Positions 1-7,629 of a stretch of 7,836 bases of DNA are shown here, piece by piece. The notes under the pieces are model-generated. The model was not told the DNA's origin. It saw only the letters and a program-made list of their open reading frames with translations, and searched no databases. This DNA is from Flavobacterium sp. (GTDB taxonomy: Bacteria; Bacteroidota; Bacteroidia; Flavobacteriales; Flavobacteriaceae): positions 1 to 7,836 of the forward strand of contig JAAURU010000163.1 of NCBI GenBank assembly GCA_012032075.1, given 5' to 3'. The position numbers were made by a program, and so were the translations under genes. Position 1 is the stretch's first letter. Each line of letters starts with the position of its first letter.

Positions 1-7
1 TTAGTGT

Positions 8-706
8 TCAAAAATTAAGTAGATTCCAAATGCTTTCAATACCAGCAATAAAATAGTGTTCTTCAATAAAAACGTTCGTTAAATAGTTAACTGAAAATTT
101 ATCGTCTTTTTGAATTTTAAAGAAGTCGATAGAGTACTCGTAAACTTTTGCTAATTTTGTAGCTAATCCTGGATTTACTCCAGTTTTTGATAACGTTTCT
201 GATAAAGAACCTTCAATATTTGCAGCAATAGTTCTTCTTTTTATGGAAGTGGGTTTTTTCTTATTGCTCACCTGAACTGAATCTCTAAAATCGATTACTG
301 AATATTCAATTTTATTATTAACATATATTAACGCTTGGAGTTCAGTAGGTTTTTCTTTGTTTAAAAATAGCAGATAAGGTTTCCCAATTTTTATTTTTCT
401 TGGATTGAAAGAGTCTCTAACTTTTTCTACTACTTGAAATGTTTTAAGACTGTCTGGCAAACTATAACGATCTAAGATAATACTTAGATTATCTCCTGAT
501 TTTATGGTATCTCTTACCACTTTATAATCGTTAAAAGTAAAACCATACTCTTTAATTATTGGTTCTTTTTTCTCAACTAATTTTGGTGTTAAAACTTTTT
601 TTTCTTCTTTAGAATTACAAGAAACTAAAAATAATACGGTTAATAATGTTACAGCTAAATATTTCAATATTTTATTATTATATAATTTTACAATTCTTCT
701 CCCCAA
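8..706 (-). CDS. M23-family peptidoglycan peptidase lipoprotein, N-terminal part (cut by window edge)
   Basis: This is the N-terminal half of a cell-wall endopeptidase of the kind that cuts peptidoglycan cross-links. The N-terminus is a lipoprotein signal: a hydrophobic stretch (LAVTLLTVLFL) followed by the lipobox LVSC at about residues 27-30, so the mature protein should be lipid-anchored. Residues about 60-140 resemble the LysM/OapA-like domain (IKSGDNLS), and about 160-210 resemble the second non-catalytic domain common in M23 proteins. The zinc-binding catalytic domain would lie beyond position 1, so the family call is by architecture only. The frame meets TGA at 8-10 and the last ten or so residues (WNLLNF) do not fit the family, so a frame error near the edge is likely. 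No ATG is available: TTG at 704-706 overlaps the end of kynA by 19 bases, while TTG at 665-667 would give a tidier signal peptide (MKYLAV). It is probably co-transcribed with kynA. Confidence 0.7.
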   Translation of the reverse strand: MGRRIVKLYNNKILKYLAVTLLTVLFLVSCNSKEEKKVLTPKLVEKKEPIIKEYGFTFNDYKVVRDTIKSGDNLSIILDRYSLPDSLKTFQVVEKVRDSFNPRKIKIGKPYLLFLNKEKPTELQALIYVNNKIEYSVIDFRDSVQVSNKKKPTSIKRRTIAANIEGSLSETLSKTGVNPGLATKLAKVYEYSIDFFKIQKDDKFSVNYLTNVFIEEHYFIAGIESIWNLLNF

Positions 707-1619
707 TTTTCTATTTCTTCCTTAGACCAAAGTTCTGGAAAAAAAATTCGCTTTTGGTATTTTGGCAACATATATTTTTTCCAATCACTCCCACCAGTAG
801 CTTCATGATTACCTGGAACACTTTCAATATATTTTTTAGCAGCCATAAAATGCCCCATAACCCAAGTAATATTAACTGTTTTGTCTAAATGACGTAAAGC
901 TTCTATTAGTACTTTATTGTTTTGCGATTTCAAAGGTAATTGTTTGTATTTTCTCCAAACATTGATAGTATTATATTCTTCCATAAAGTCTAGGAAAGTT
1001 TTTTTATACTTTCTTTCAAATTCTTTTATGAGAAAAGATTTTTCACCTGTGTTGTAGTCTTTACCTGCTGCTTGCCAATATAAATGTTCAAAAGCATGCT
1101 CAAATGAAGTATTTCTGTCAATTGAACTTCTAAAACGATAATCTATTAGATTAATTAAATCGGTTGTGGCAAATTCTATTAGTCGATATTGTGCACTTTG
1201 AAAACCACTAGCAGGTGTAAGTGTGTTTCTGAATTTTAAATATTGTTCTGGTGCCATTCCATCTGTCATGATGGTGAAAGAAGTAGTTAGCATATCGAAA
1301 TACCTGCTTACTCTACCTACTTTTTCAGTAAAAAAATCGGTTGATGGATTTTCATTATGTGCTAATTGATCTATTTCCCAAAGTACCATTTAAACAATAA
1401 CTCATTTACTTGATGATACATAATGAAAACCATTTCATCAGGTAATGTAGTTCTTTGTATTTGTAAATTTAATAAGGCATCGGTTTGAATATAGTCCCAA
1501 TATGTGATAGGTTTAGACCACAACAATCCTTCAAGGTGAGTTTGAGTGTTTTGATGAATTGCTTTATATTTTTTATCAATTTTATCTAATTGATTTTTTA
1601 GCTCTGGTGTTACCTCCAT
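688..1619 (-). CDS. kynA: Tryptophan 2,3-dioxygenase (frame broken by a 1-base deletion)
   Basis: This heme enzyme oxidises L-tryptophan to N-formylkynurenine, the first step of the kynurenine pathway, in the cytoplasm. The first 77 codons (from ATG at 1617-1619) carry the family motif FIMYHQVNELLFK, with the distal heme-pocket histidine at residue 69. The rest, read from 1389 downward, continues directly as MVLWEIDQLAH. It includes the FQSxQYRxIEF substrate-binding motif (about residues 140-150), the probable axial heme histidine in RHLDKTV (about residue 244) and the glycine-threonine loop ATGGSDW. The restored length is 310 residues. The break is at 1389-1391, where three A on the coding strand should be four (TTT AAA ATG); without it the N-terminal part stops at 1371. 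The start codon overlaps the DUF3108 stop by one base (TAATG), suggesting translational coupling. Identity is firm. Confidence 0.93.
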
Positions 1620-2391
1620 TAGTCAACTTTTACTTTAAAAGAGTGTTTTAATCCCTTGAAAGCTTCTAAATCAGCCTTTAATGATCCAACTGCTAAACTC
1701 GCTTGGATACGAACAGGGATTTTATTATCATCATTTGAAATCCAAACACTTAAGCTTTCTTCTTCTTTAAAAACTCTACCAGCTTGAACGTAAGGTTTAA
1801 AAACTTTACAAGAAATTTTTCCAAATTTAGTTTTTATATCTTCTTTACCAATATATTTTAACTTAAACTTTGTAGTTTCATTATCAAAAAACATATCTAT
1901 TTCTATTGCTTCACCATCTTTAAGTAAATCAATTTTAGGATGATTTCTCAAATAATAGAATGAAGAAACTATATCTTGTACATTTTCTGGTACTGAAAAT
2001 GTATTTTCTGTGTTTTTTTCGTAATCTTTTACCTTAACTGTATTATTGTCTTGATTAAAGAAACCTTCTTGATATTTTGTGTAACCACCTTCGTCTATTT
2101 TTCTTAAAAACTGATATGGTTTACCTGTTTCCATATCAAAAAAACTTTGATAATCGTCTTTTACTTCAAAAAATAGCTTTGTCATTCCAGTTGTCCATCC
2201 TTTTCCTTGAACATGATGTACCTTTTTATTGTTTCGAGTAGCTTCTTTAATTTCGAGTGTGGCATACCCAGCATTGACTAAACCGTAATGTATGCGAAGT
2301 TTAAACCATTCTCCAGTAGTGAATGCATCTTCTTTTGAACGAATGAATTGGTCGTTATGAAAACCAAAAGGAGTACTATAAATTTCTTCAT
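1619..2391 (-). CDS. DUF3108-type secreted/periplasmic protein (frame broken near the signal peptide)
   Basis: This protein of unknown function resembles the DUF3108 family, which is widespread in flavobacteria and presumed to be exported. ATG at 2389-2391 starts a clear signal peptide (MKKFIVLLLVFITTNSFVQ). The mature part begins KEDAFTTGEWFKLRIHYG and continues with VNAGYATLEI, a MTKLFFEVKDDYQSF segment and a C-terminal VGSLKADLEAFKGLK. The restored length is 257 residues. The frame is lost at 2333-2336, where CAAAAGAAG on the coding strand should carry one more A (GTT CAA AAA GAA GAT). As the sequence stands, only the part from an internal Met at 2185 is open. It is first in a probable operon with kynA and the M23 peptidase and follows a good promoter at 2430-2460. 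No enzymatic motif is visible. Confidence 0.8.
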
Positions 2392-2429
2392 AATTTTTAA
2401 TTTTATTTGAAAGAATGCAATTTCCGTTC

Positions 2430-2460
2430 CAAAAATAAGAAACAAAAAAACCCAGTCAAA
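2430..2460 (-). promoter_or_regulatory. Bacteroidota-type promoter for the DUF3108-kynA-M23 unit
   Basis: On the minus strand a TTTG box (2457-2460) is followed after 19 bases by TATTTTTG (2430-2437). This matches the flavobacterial consensus TTG/TTTG, 17-23 bases, TAnnTTTG. Transcription would start near 2424, giving a leader of roughly 33 bases before the DUF3108 ATG at 2391. The upstream box lies inside the hairpin of the preceding terminator. Confidence 0.6.
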
Positions 2461-2478
2461 ATTAATGACCGAGTTTTT
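2444..2478 (-). terminator. Intrinsic terminator on the minus strand
   Basis: A 13-bp stem (2446-2458 with 2466-2478) and a 7-base loop are followed on the minus strand by a run of U (2444-2450). On the minus-strand RNA all pairs form, two of them G-U wobbles. On the plus strand those two become A-C mismatches, which fixes the orientation. It ends transcripts coming from hppD or from the promoter word near 2561, just before the DUF3108 promoter. Confidence 0.75.
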
Positions 2479-2556
2479 ATGCTATTAACCAACCAAAAAC
2501 TATAAATTATGAAAACTTATACAAAAAAAGCGATAAGATTTACCTTCTTTTTTGCG
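2444..2556 (-). ncRNA. Candidate small RNA or attenuated leader of about 110 nt
   Basis: The stretch lies between a TAnnTTTG promoter word (2561-2568) and a strong intrinsic terminator (2444-2478), both on the minus strand, with no convincing ORF between them. The 5' part can pair with itself: GCAAAAAAG near the start with CUUUUUUUGU about 16 bases later. I do not recognise an RNA family. It could equally be part of the hppD 3' untranslated region. Confidence 0.3.
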
Positions 2557-2560
2557 AGTG

Positions 2561-2568
2561 CAAATGTA
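2561..2568 (-). promoter_or_regulatory. TAnnTTTG -7 element (TACATTTG)
   Basis: The minus strand reads TATACATTTGCACTCGC, containing an exact TAnnTTTG. No TTG/TTTG box is present at the usual 17-23 base distance upstream, so this is half a promoter by sequence. It points towards the terminator at 2444-2478. Confidence 0.4.
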
Positions 2569-2676
2569 TATAGTTTTTTGAACTATTCTTAGTTATTTGT
2601 CAACTTTAACCATTTTAACAGAAAAACATCTATTATTTAATGCTTTTTTTTGATAAAATTAAAAAATATTATGTTT

Positions 2677-3837
2677 TTACAAAGTTCCTCGCAATGCTTG
2701 TTCTCTCTCGATTGACTCAAATAAAGCTTTAAAGTTACCTGCACCGAAGCCTTTTGCGCCCATTCGCTGAATTATCTCAAAGAAAAGCGTTGGTCTATCT
2801 TCGACTGGCTTAGTAAAAATTTGCAATAAATAACCTTCTTCATCTGCATCAACCATAATTGAAAGCTTTTGCAATTCTTTAATATCTTCTTTCATCATGT
2901 CTTTATGAACTCCTAATCTATTAGGGATATCATCATAATAAGCTTGTGGAGGTGGTGGTAAAAACTCAACTCCTCTTGCTTTCAAAGCAGATACCGTTTT
3001 TATAATATCATCAGTAGCTACAGCAATGTGTTGTACTCCTGAGTCTTCATAAAAATCTAAATATTCTTCAATTTGCGAACGCTTGTTCCCTTTTGCAGGT
3101 TCATTTATAGGAAATTTTACTCTTCCGTTTCCATTACTCATTACTTTACTCATTAGTGCAGAGTATTCGGTATGGATTTGTTTGTCATCAAAGGAAAGGA
3201 AATTTTCAAACCCCATCACCTCTTCATACCATTTTACCCAAGTATTCATTTGTCCCCATCCTACATTCCCAACCATGTGGTCAATGTACTTAAGTCCTGT
3301 TGGTTCAGGATTATAATCTGATTTCCATTCTCTGAAACCAGGCATAAAAGTTCCGTTGTAGTTTTTACGCTCTACAAACATGTGAACCGTTTCTCCATAG
3401 GTGTAAATCCCTGAACGAACTACTTCTCCAAACTCATCGGTTTCAACTACTGGCTCCATATACGATTTTGCTCCTCGTTTTGTGGTTTCTACATAGGCAG
3501 AACGAGCATCATCTACCCAAAGCGCCACTACTTTTACTCCATCACCATGTTTTACAATGTGATCATTAATAGCAGATTTACTGTTTAATGGAGTGGTTAA
3601 AACCAAACGTATTTTATCTTGTTTTAGTACGTAACTTACAGAGTCTTTCGATCCCGTTTCCAAACCTCTATATGCTAATGATTGGAAACCAAAGGCTGTT
3701 TTATAGAAATGTGCTGCTTGTTTTGCATTACCTACATAAAATTCTACATAATCTGTTCCTAACAAGGGAAGGAAATCTTGTGCTCCTTCGAATATTTTTT
3801 CTAAACCGTAGTTTACTGATTTTATTTCTTTACTCAT
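2677..3837 (-). CDS. hppD: 4-Hydroxyphenylpyruvate dioxygenase
   Basis: This non-heme Fe(II) enzyme converts 4-hydroxyphenylpyruvate to homogentisate, the second step of tyrosine breakdown, in the cytoplasm. At 386 residues it is full length and is the only complete gene here with an intact frame. It has two vicinal-oxygen-chelate halves. The iron ligands are visible: His187 in YIDHMVGNV, His270 in GVQHIAVAT and Glu354 in LFFEIIQR. The C-terminal signature GFGAGNFKALFESIE, which closes the active site, is also present. ATG at 3835-3837 is the natural start, with MSKEIKSVNYGLEKIF. It lies 92 bases downstream of hmgA on the same strand, so the two consecutive pathway enzymes are probably co-transcribed. 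No strong terminator directly follows; the first good one is at 2444-2478. Confidence 0.97.
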   Translation of the reverse strand: MSKEIKSVNYGLEKIFEGAQDFLPLLGTDYVEFYVGNAKQAAHFYKTAFGFQSLAYRGLETGSKDSVSYVLKQDKIRLVLTTPLNSKSAINDHIVKHGDGVKVVALWVDDARSAYVETTKRGAKSYMEPVVETDEFGEVVRSGIYTYGETVHMFVERKNYNGTFMPGFREWKSDYNPEPTGLKYIDHMVGNVGWGQMNTWVKWYEEVMGFENFLSFDDKQIHTEYSALMSKVMSNGNGRVKFPINEPAKGNKRSQIEEYLDFYEDSGVQHIAVATDDIIKTVSALKARGVEFLPPPPQAYYDDIPNRLGVHKDMMKEDIKELQKLSIMVDADEEGYLLQIFTKPVEDRPTLFFEIIQRMGAKGFGAGNFKALFESIEREQALRGTL

Positions 3838-3843
3838 AATTAT

Positions 3844-3873
3844 AGTATTAAGATGAAAGTATTAAGTATTAAG
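3844..3873. repeat. Stuttering repeat of AGTATTAAG
   Basis: The nine-base word AGTATTAAG occurs three times on the plus strand (3844-3852, 3858-3866, 3865-3873; the last two overlap). It sits directly upstream of the hppD start codon. The remainder of the spacer (3905-3930) is a pyrimidine-rich stutter (TTCTTTATTCTTTTCTC) just after the hmgA stop. No promoter consensus is convincing in this 92-base gap. Confidence 0.6.
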
Positions 3874-3929
3874 ATTAAAATAATACGATTTTATACTTCA
3901 AAATTCTTTATTCTTTTCTCTATTTTCTT

Positions 3930-5089
3930 CTAATGATCTAACCAAGATTGGAAATATTTTTCATCGGCAATTTTCATGGCTTCTTCTGTAACCATTAAAG
4001 GCTTGAAGGTGTCTACCATTACTGCTAATTCTTCTGTTTCTGTTTTTCCAATACTTCTTTCAACAGCTCCTGGATGTGGTCCATGAGGAATTCCAGCTGG
4101 ATGTAATGAAATGTGACCAGCTTCTATGTCATTTCGGCTCATGAAATCTCCATCTACATAATACAAAACCTCATCGCTATCTATATTACTATGATTATAA
4201 GGTGCTGGAACAGAAAGTGGATGATAATCATATAATCTAGGCACAAAAGAACAAATTACAAAAGCATCTGTTTCAAAAGTTTGATGTACTGGTGGTGGTT
4301 GATGTATTCTTCCTGTTATGGGTTCGAAATCGTGAATGGAAAAGGCATAAGGATAATTGTACCCGTCATAACCTACAACATCAAAAGGATGCGTTGCATA
4401 AACCATATCGAATATTTCGTCTTTCTTTTTTACTTTGATTACAAAATCTCCTTTTTCGTTATTAGTTTCCAATTCATAAGGACGACGAATATCTCTTTCG
4501 CAAAAAGGTGCATGTTCTAATAATTGTCCAAACCAATTGCGATAGCGTTTTGGAGTGTAAACTGGTCTTCGAGATTCTACAATAAACAGTCTGTTGTCTT
4601 CTGTATCAAAATCAATTTTATATATTATTCCTCTAGGAATTACTAAATAATCTCCATATTTAAAATCTAAATTCCCTAGAACAGTTCTAAGTTTTCCTGA
4701 ACCTTTATGAATGAATAAAACTTCATCTGAATCGGTATTTTTATAAAATAATCAACCGTTGATTTTCTTGGAGCAGCTAAAACAATATGACAATCTTGAT
4801 TTGTTAAAACAATTTTTCTGCTTTCTAAATAATCGTCTTGTGGAGCTATTTGAAAACCACGCAATCTATAAGACTGAATATTATTGGCTTTTGCTATTTT
4901 TGGAGCTACACTGTATTGTTTTTTTATTTCCTTTACTTGAGTAGGACGCTGTTCATGATACATATTAGTTGACATGCCATCAAATCCTATGGTGCCAAAT
5001 AATTGTTCGTAATATAAATCTCCGTTTTCTTTTCGAAATTGAGTATGTCTTTTTGGTGGAATAATTCCAAGTTTGTGATATATTGGCAT
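3930..5089 (-). CDS. hmgA: Homogentisate 1,2-dioxygenase (frame broken by a 1-base deletion)
   Basis: This cupin-fold Fe(II) enzyme opens the ring of homogentisate to 4-maleylacetoacetate, the step after HppD. The restored protein has 386 residues, somewhat shorter than the 430-440 of the classic family. It starts MPIYHKLGIIPPKRHTQF, continues with a cupin half (GSGKLRTVLG, GDYLVIPRG), then NWFGQLLEHAPFCERDIRRPYE. The metal site is in the last third: PAPYNHSN (His about 300), SDEVLYYVDG (Glu about 307) and HPAGIPHGPHPG (His about 336). The frame breaks at 4745-4748, where TTTT on the coding strand should be TTTTT (GAT TAT TTT TAT AAA AAT). The N-terminal piece then ends artificially at 4676 and the rest reopens in another frame. 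A large inverted repeat ends about two bases before the ATG at 5087-5089. Confidence 0.94.
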
Positions 5090-5090
5090 G

Positions 5091-5178
5091 TTTTTAATGT
5101 GTTAATTAGACAATTTGTTACTATGTCAATGACTATTAATTGCTTAATTGTCAAATTGACTTATTGGCACATTAAAAA
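5091..5178. repeat. Degenerate 8-bp tandem array forming an imperfect inverted repeat
   Basis: Arms 5091-5117 and 5152-5178 match at 23 of 27 positions as an inverted repeat, beginning TTTTTAATGTG and ending CACATTAAAAA. On plus-strand RNA two of the mismatches become U-G pairs, giving 25 of 27. The interior also reads as a run of 8-base units, many starting AAT or AAAT and ending in C (for example AATGTGCC, AATTTGAC and AATTAAGC on the minus strand). It occupies the hmgA leader up to the start codon. No coding potential is seen. Confidence 0.65.
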
Positions 5179-5238
5179 ATTCACTCAGGATTTCTCTTGA
5201 TGAGGAATTTTAAAAGGATAGGTAAGTTTTCCCATTTT

Positions 5239-5324
5239 TTCATGTGAAGCAATTTATTAATTTTTATAAGTCACATGGTGTCGCTTTTTTGTAGAATGAT
5301 TTACAATCATTTTGAAAGAGCGAT
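5239..5324 (+). other. Two further hairpins, better paired as plus-strand RNA
   Basis: Hairpin one pairs CATGTGA (5241-5247) with TCACATG (5271-5277), extended by two U-G pairs on the plus strand. Hairpin two pairs 5281-5289 with 5315-5323, then 5292-5301 with 5305-5314, closing on a three-base loop; the perfect core is AATGATT-TAC-AATCATT, and three pairs are G-U on the plus strand but A-C on the minus strand. There is no U-run after either, so they are not ordinary terminators. I do not recognise the element; a structured RNA or a small palindromic mobile repeat are both possible. Confidence 0.5.
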
Positions 5325-5352
5325 TTCATCTATACAAATATCGTGAAAAAAA

Positions 5353-7568
5353 TTAGAATATAAAGCCTATACTGAACCAAGTGTGATGATCTCTTGTTTC
5401 TGGTGACCAAGAATGTTTTATTTCTAAAGGACCAAGTAAGGTTTCTATTCCATATCCAAAGCCATATCCTGAATATTTTGGCTTTTGAATCCAAGTACCA
5501 TCATTAAATATATTTGCTCCAATATTTGCATAATTTGCTGTAAAATTTACATGATGCTTTCTAAATAATTCATAATCTAAAACGGCACTTCCTTTTACAT
5601 AACTATTGCCACTTAAAGCAATGAAATCATATCCTAAAAGAGGACGAAAATTATTAATTTGGGTAAAACCATATCCTCCTAATGCAAAATCTAAGTAAGT
5701 AATTCTATTTTCTCCTATAGTGAATCCTCCTTCAGATTGTAGCTTGATTGTAGTTTTCTTTTTAATTGTAAATGCTATTCCACCATCGGCTTTTGCAAAA
5801 GTAAGTTTTCAAAATTATCGATTCGAGAAGAGGAATATAGAATTGGTTTTATATCTGCCATTAAGTACCAACCCTTTTTAGGGAAATATTTATTGTCAAA
5901 TGAATCATATTTCATATATCCAAAAACTGAAAAATAATCACTATTATCAATAATAGGATCTAATACATTTTGAATACTTTGGGATTCAATTTTTAAGTGT
6001 TTTAATTCTATTCCTGCGCCAATTGAAAATTTTTGCACAAATATGGTTTGAAGATAAGCCTGATTAGACAAATCTGAATAATCGATATTTAAAGCTTTTA
6101 AATTAAAAGGGTTTAAAATAACATTATTTGAAAAATCATTTTGTAAATTTTTATTAAAGCTTACATATCTTGAATTAAATCCAAAACTCCAATAAAAACC
6201 ATTGTCAATATAATAATTAAAATTATACCTGAAATTATCTCCTAAACCAACATCAAAAGACAAAACATCGTTCTTGGTAAACAAGTTTTTTCTTGTAAAA
6301 TTAACAAGCAATGCACTTTTTAACAATCCGTCATAATGCAATCCTAGTTTTAAAAAAGTATTGCGTTTATTTTCTCTAACATCTATTATTAATCGTTCTC
6401 CTTTTGTCATTTTTTCAAAAGAATAATAAATAGATTTAAAATTTTGAGTCGCATTTAAATTGTTAATGCCTTGTTGAAACTCATTAAAAGATATTTTTTT
6501 CTTGTTATTAAATTTTAGTTTTCCTAAAACATAAGCCCTAGTATAATTTTCTAAATTGTCCACTTGAATTTCTTCAATAAAAAGCGAATCGGTCATTTCT
6601 TTTTGAACAATATCTCTTTTATTGTTTGAAACTAAATCAACTAATTTTGAAATATGTTTTCGTGCTTCAATCTCACCTTTTTCTACAATTTCTTCTCCCT
6701 TTTCAAATGAAACAACTGTATAACCTTTAATGTCTGGCTTAATATAAAGAGTTGTCAATTTTTCTTTTTCAGCCATTTTCTCAATCATTGCATAGTTGGT
6801 TACTTGAGCCAAAACTCCAGTAGCACTTTTTATTTGGTCCATTTTCTTTAAACCATCTTGAACATCTACACCTATTATATAAGTTGCTCCTTTTTTAATT
6901 ACTTCTTCTACTGGATAATTGTTTATTACTCCACCATCTATCAGCATTTTATGGTCAAAATCTATCGGACTATATAATGTAGGAATTGCTCCACTTGCAA
7001 GGATACATTTCGCTAAAATCCCTTTTTTTAAGATAACTTCTTCTCCTGTTTCAACATCGGTTGCTATACATAGAAAAGGAATAGGTAATTGATCAAAATC
7101 TTTTATATGACTAACATGCCTTGTTAACTTTGAAATTAAATTGTAGTTATATAATCCTTTTGAAATTGCTGTGGGCAATTCTAATTGAAAACCATCAAAA
7201 GGTAAGGCAAAAGCATAGATTTCATCATTTCGTTTTTCATAAAATGTTTGTGATCCTCTAGGAATATAATCTTGCAATAACGCATCTACATCTACTTGTT
7301 TAAAAATGGAATCTAATTGCTTTCCACTATATCCAGAAGCGTAAAGACCACCTATTACAGCACCCATACTTGTTCCTGCAATATAATCTACTTTTATATT
7401 TAATGAATCGATGATTTTTAGAACTCCTATATGAGCTAAGCCTTTTGCTCCACCACCAGAAAGCACCAAGCCTATTTTTTGTTTTTTTATAGAGTCTTGA
7501 GCCTGAATTTGTGTAGAAAATAGAAAAAAGAAAATAGAAAAAAGAAAATAGAAAACACCCTTTTTGAT
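5353..7568 (-). CDS. Patatin-like phospholipase with POTRA and outer-membrane barrel (type Vd-like; frame broken)
   Basis: This is a secreted serine lipase fused to its own outer-membrane domain, the layout of PlpD-type (type Vd) proteins. Counting from 7568, residues 1-23 form a signal peptide (KKGVFYFLFS, cleavage near QIQA-QD). The patatin domain follows, with oxyanion loop SGGGAKG (about 37-43), nucleophile Ser67 in GTSMG and catalytic Asp211 in IDGG. A POTRA-like segment spans about 331-399, then a BamA-like barrel ends in the aromatic SIGFIF. The restored length is about 738 residues. The frame breaks near 5797-5804, where one base is missing (FENLL then FAKADGGIAF); the unrestored frame stops at 5775. 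The codon at the expected start is ATC (7566-7568), not ATG, so the start is uncertain; the first usable in-frame codon, TTG at 7467-7469, would remove the signal peptide. The substrate cannot be told from sequence. Confidence 0.88.
7516..7555. repeat. Perfect 14-bp tandem repeat, 2.9 copies
   Basis: The plus-strand unit GAAAATAGAAAAAA occurs at 7516-7529 and 7530-7543, then 12 of 14 bases at 7544-7555, without any mismatch. On the minus strand it encodes the hydrophobic core of the patatin signal peptide (FYFLFSIFFFLFS). Because 14 is not a multiple of three, gain or loss of one unit would shift the frame. Confidence 0.75.
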
Positions 7569-7582
7569 GAGAAATAATTTTT

Positions 7583-7616
7583 CTCTTTGCTCTTTGCTTT
7601 ATTTTCTTTATTCTTC
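7583..7616. repeat. Pyrimidine-rich stuttering repeat
   Basis: This stretch, between the uvrC stop and the patatin signal peptide, is built from repeats such as CTCTTTGCTCTTTGC followed by TTTATT and TTCTTC words. The word CTTTATTCTT also occurs in the hmgA-hppD spacer (3906-3915). No clear promoter is seen; TCATTTTG on the minus strand just upstream differs from TAnnTTTG at one position. Confidence 0.45.
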
Positions 7617-7629
7617 GGTTTCAAAATGA

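Noticed and set aside
1371..1400. Programmed ribosomal frameshift in kynA
   Set aside because: There is no stimulatory structure or known frameshifting in this family, and the same kind of single-A loss recurs in unrelated genes of the window.
2509..2592. A 27-codon plus-strand ORF (MKTYTKKAIRF...) preceded by an AT-rich leader
   Set aside because: It lies opposite the candidate minus-strand promoter and small RNA, is very short, and has no following gene on the plus strand; the ATG context alone is not enough support.
2622..2678. Inverted repeat AAAAACAT / ATGTTTTT just after hppD, considered as a terminator
   Set aside because: Only eight A/T-rich pairs with a loop of over 40 bases; too weak, and a much better terminator lies at 2444-2478.
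3083..3839. Plus-strand ORFs across hppD
   Set aside because: They are antisense shadows of a fully convincing gene and show no protein-family features.
5335..5342. GATATTTG on the minus strand as the hmgA promoter
   Set aside because: It misses the T of TAnnTTTG and has no -33 box at a usable distance; it lies over 240 bases from the start codon.
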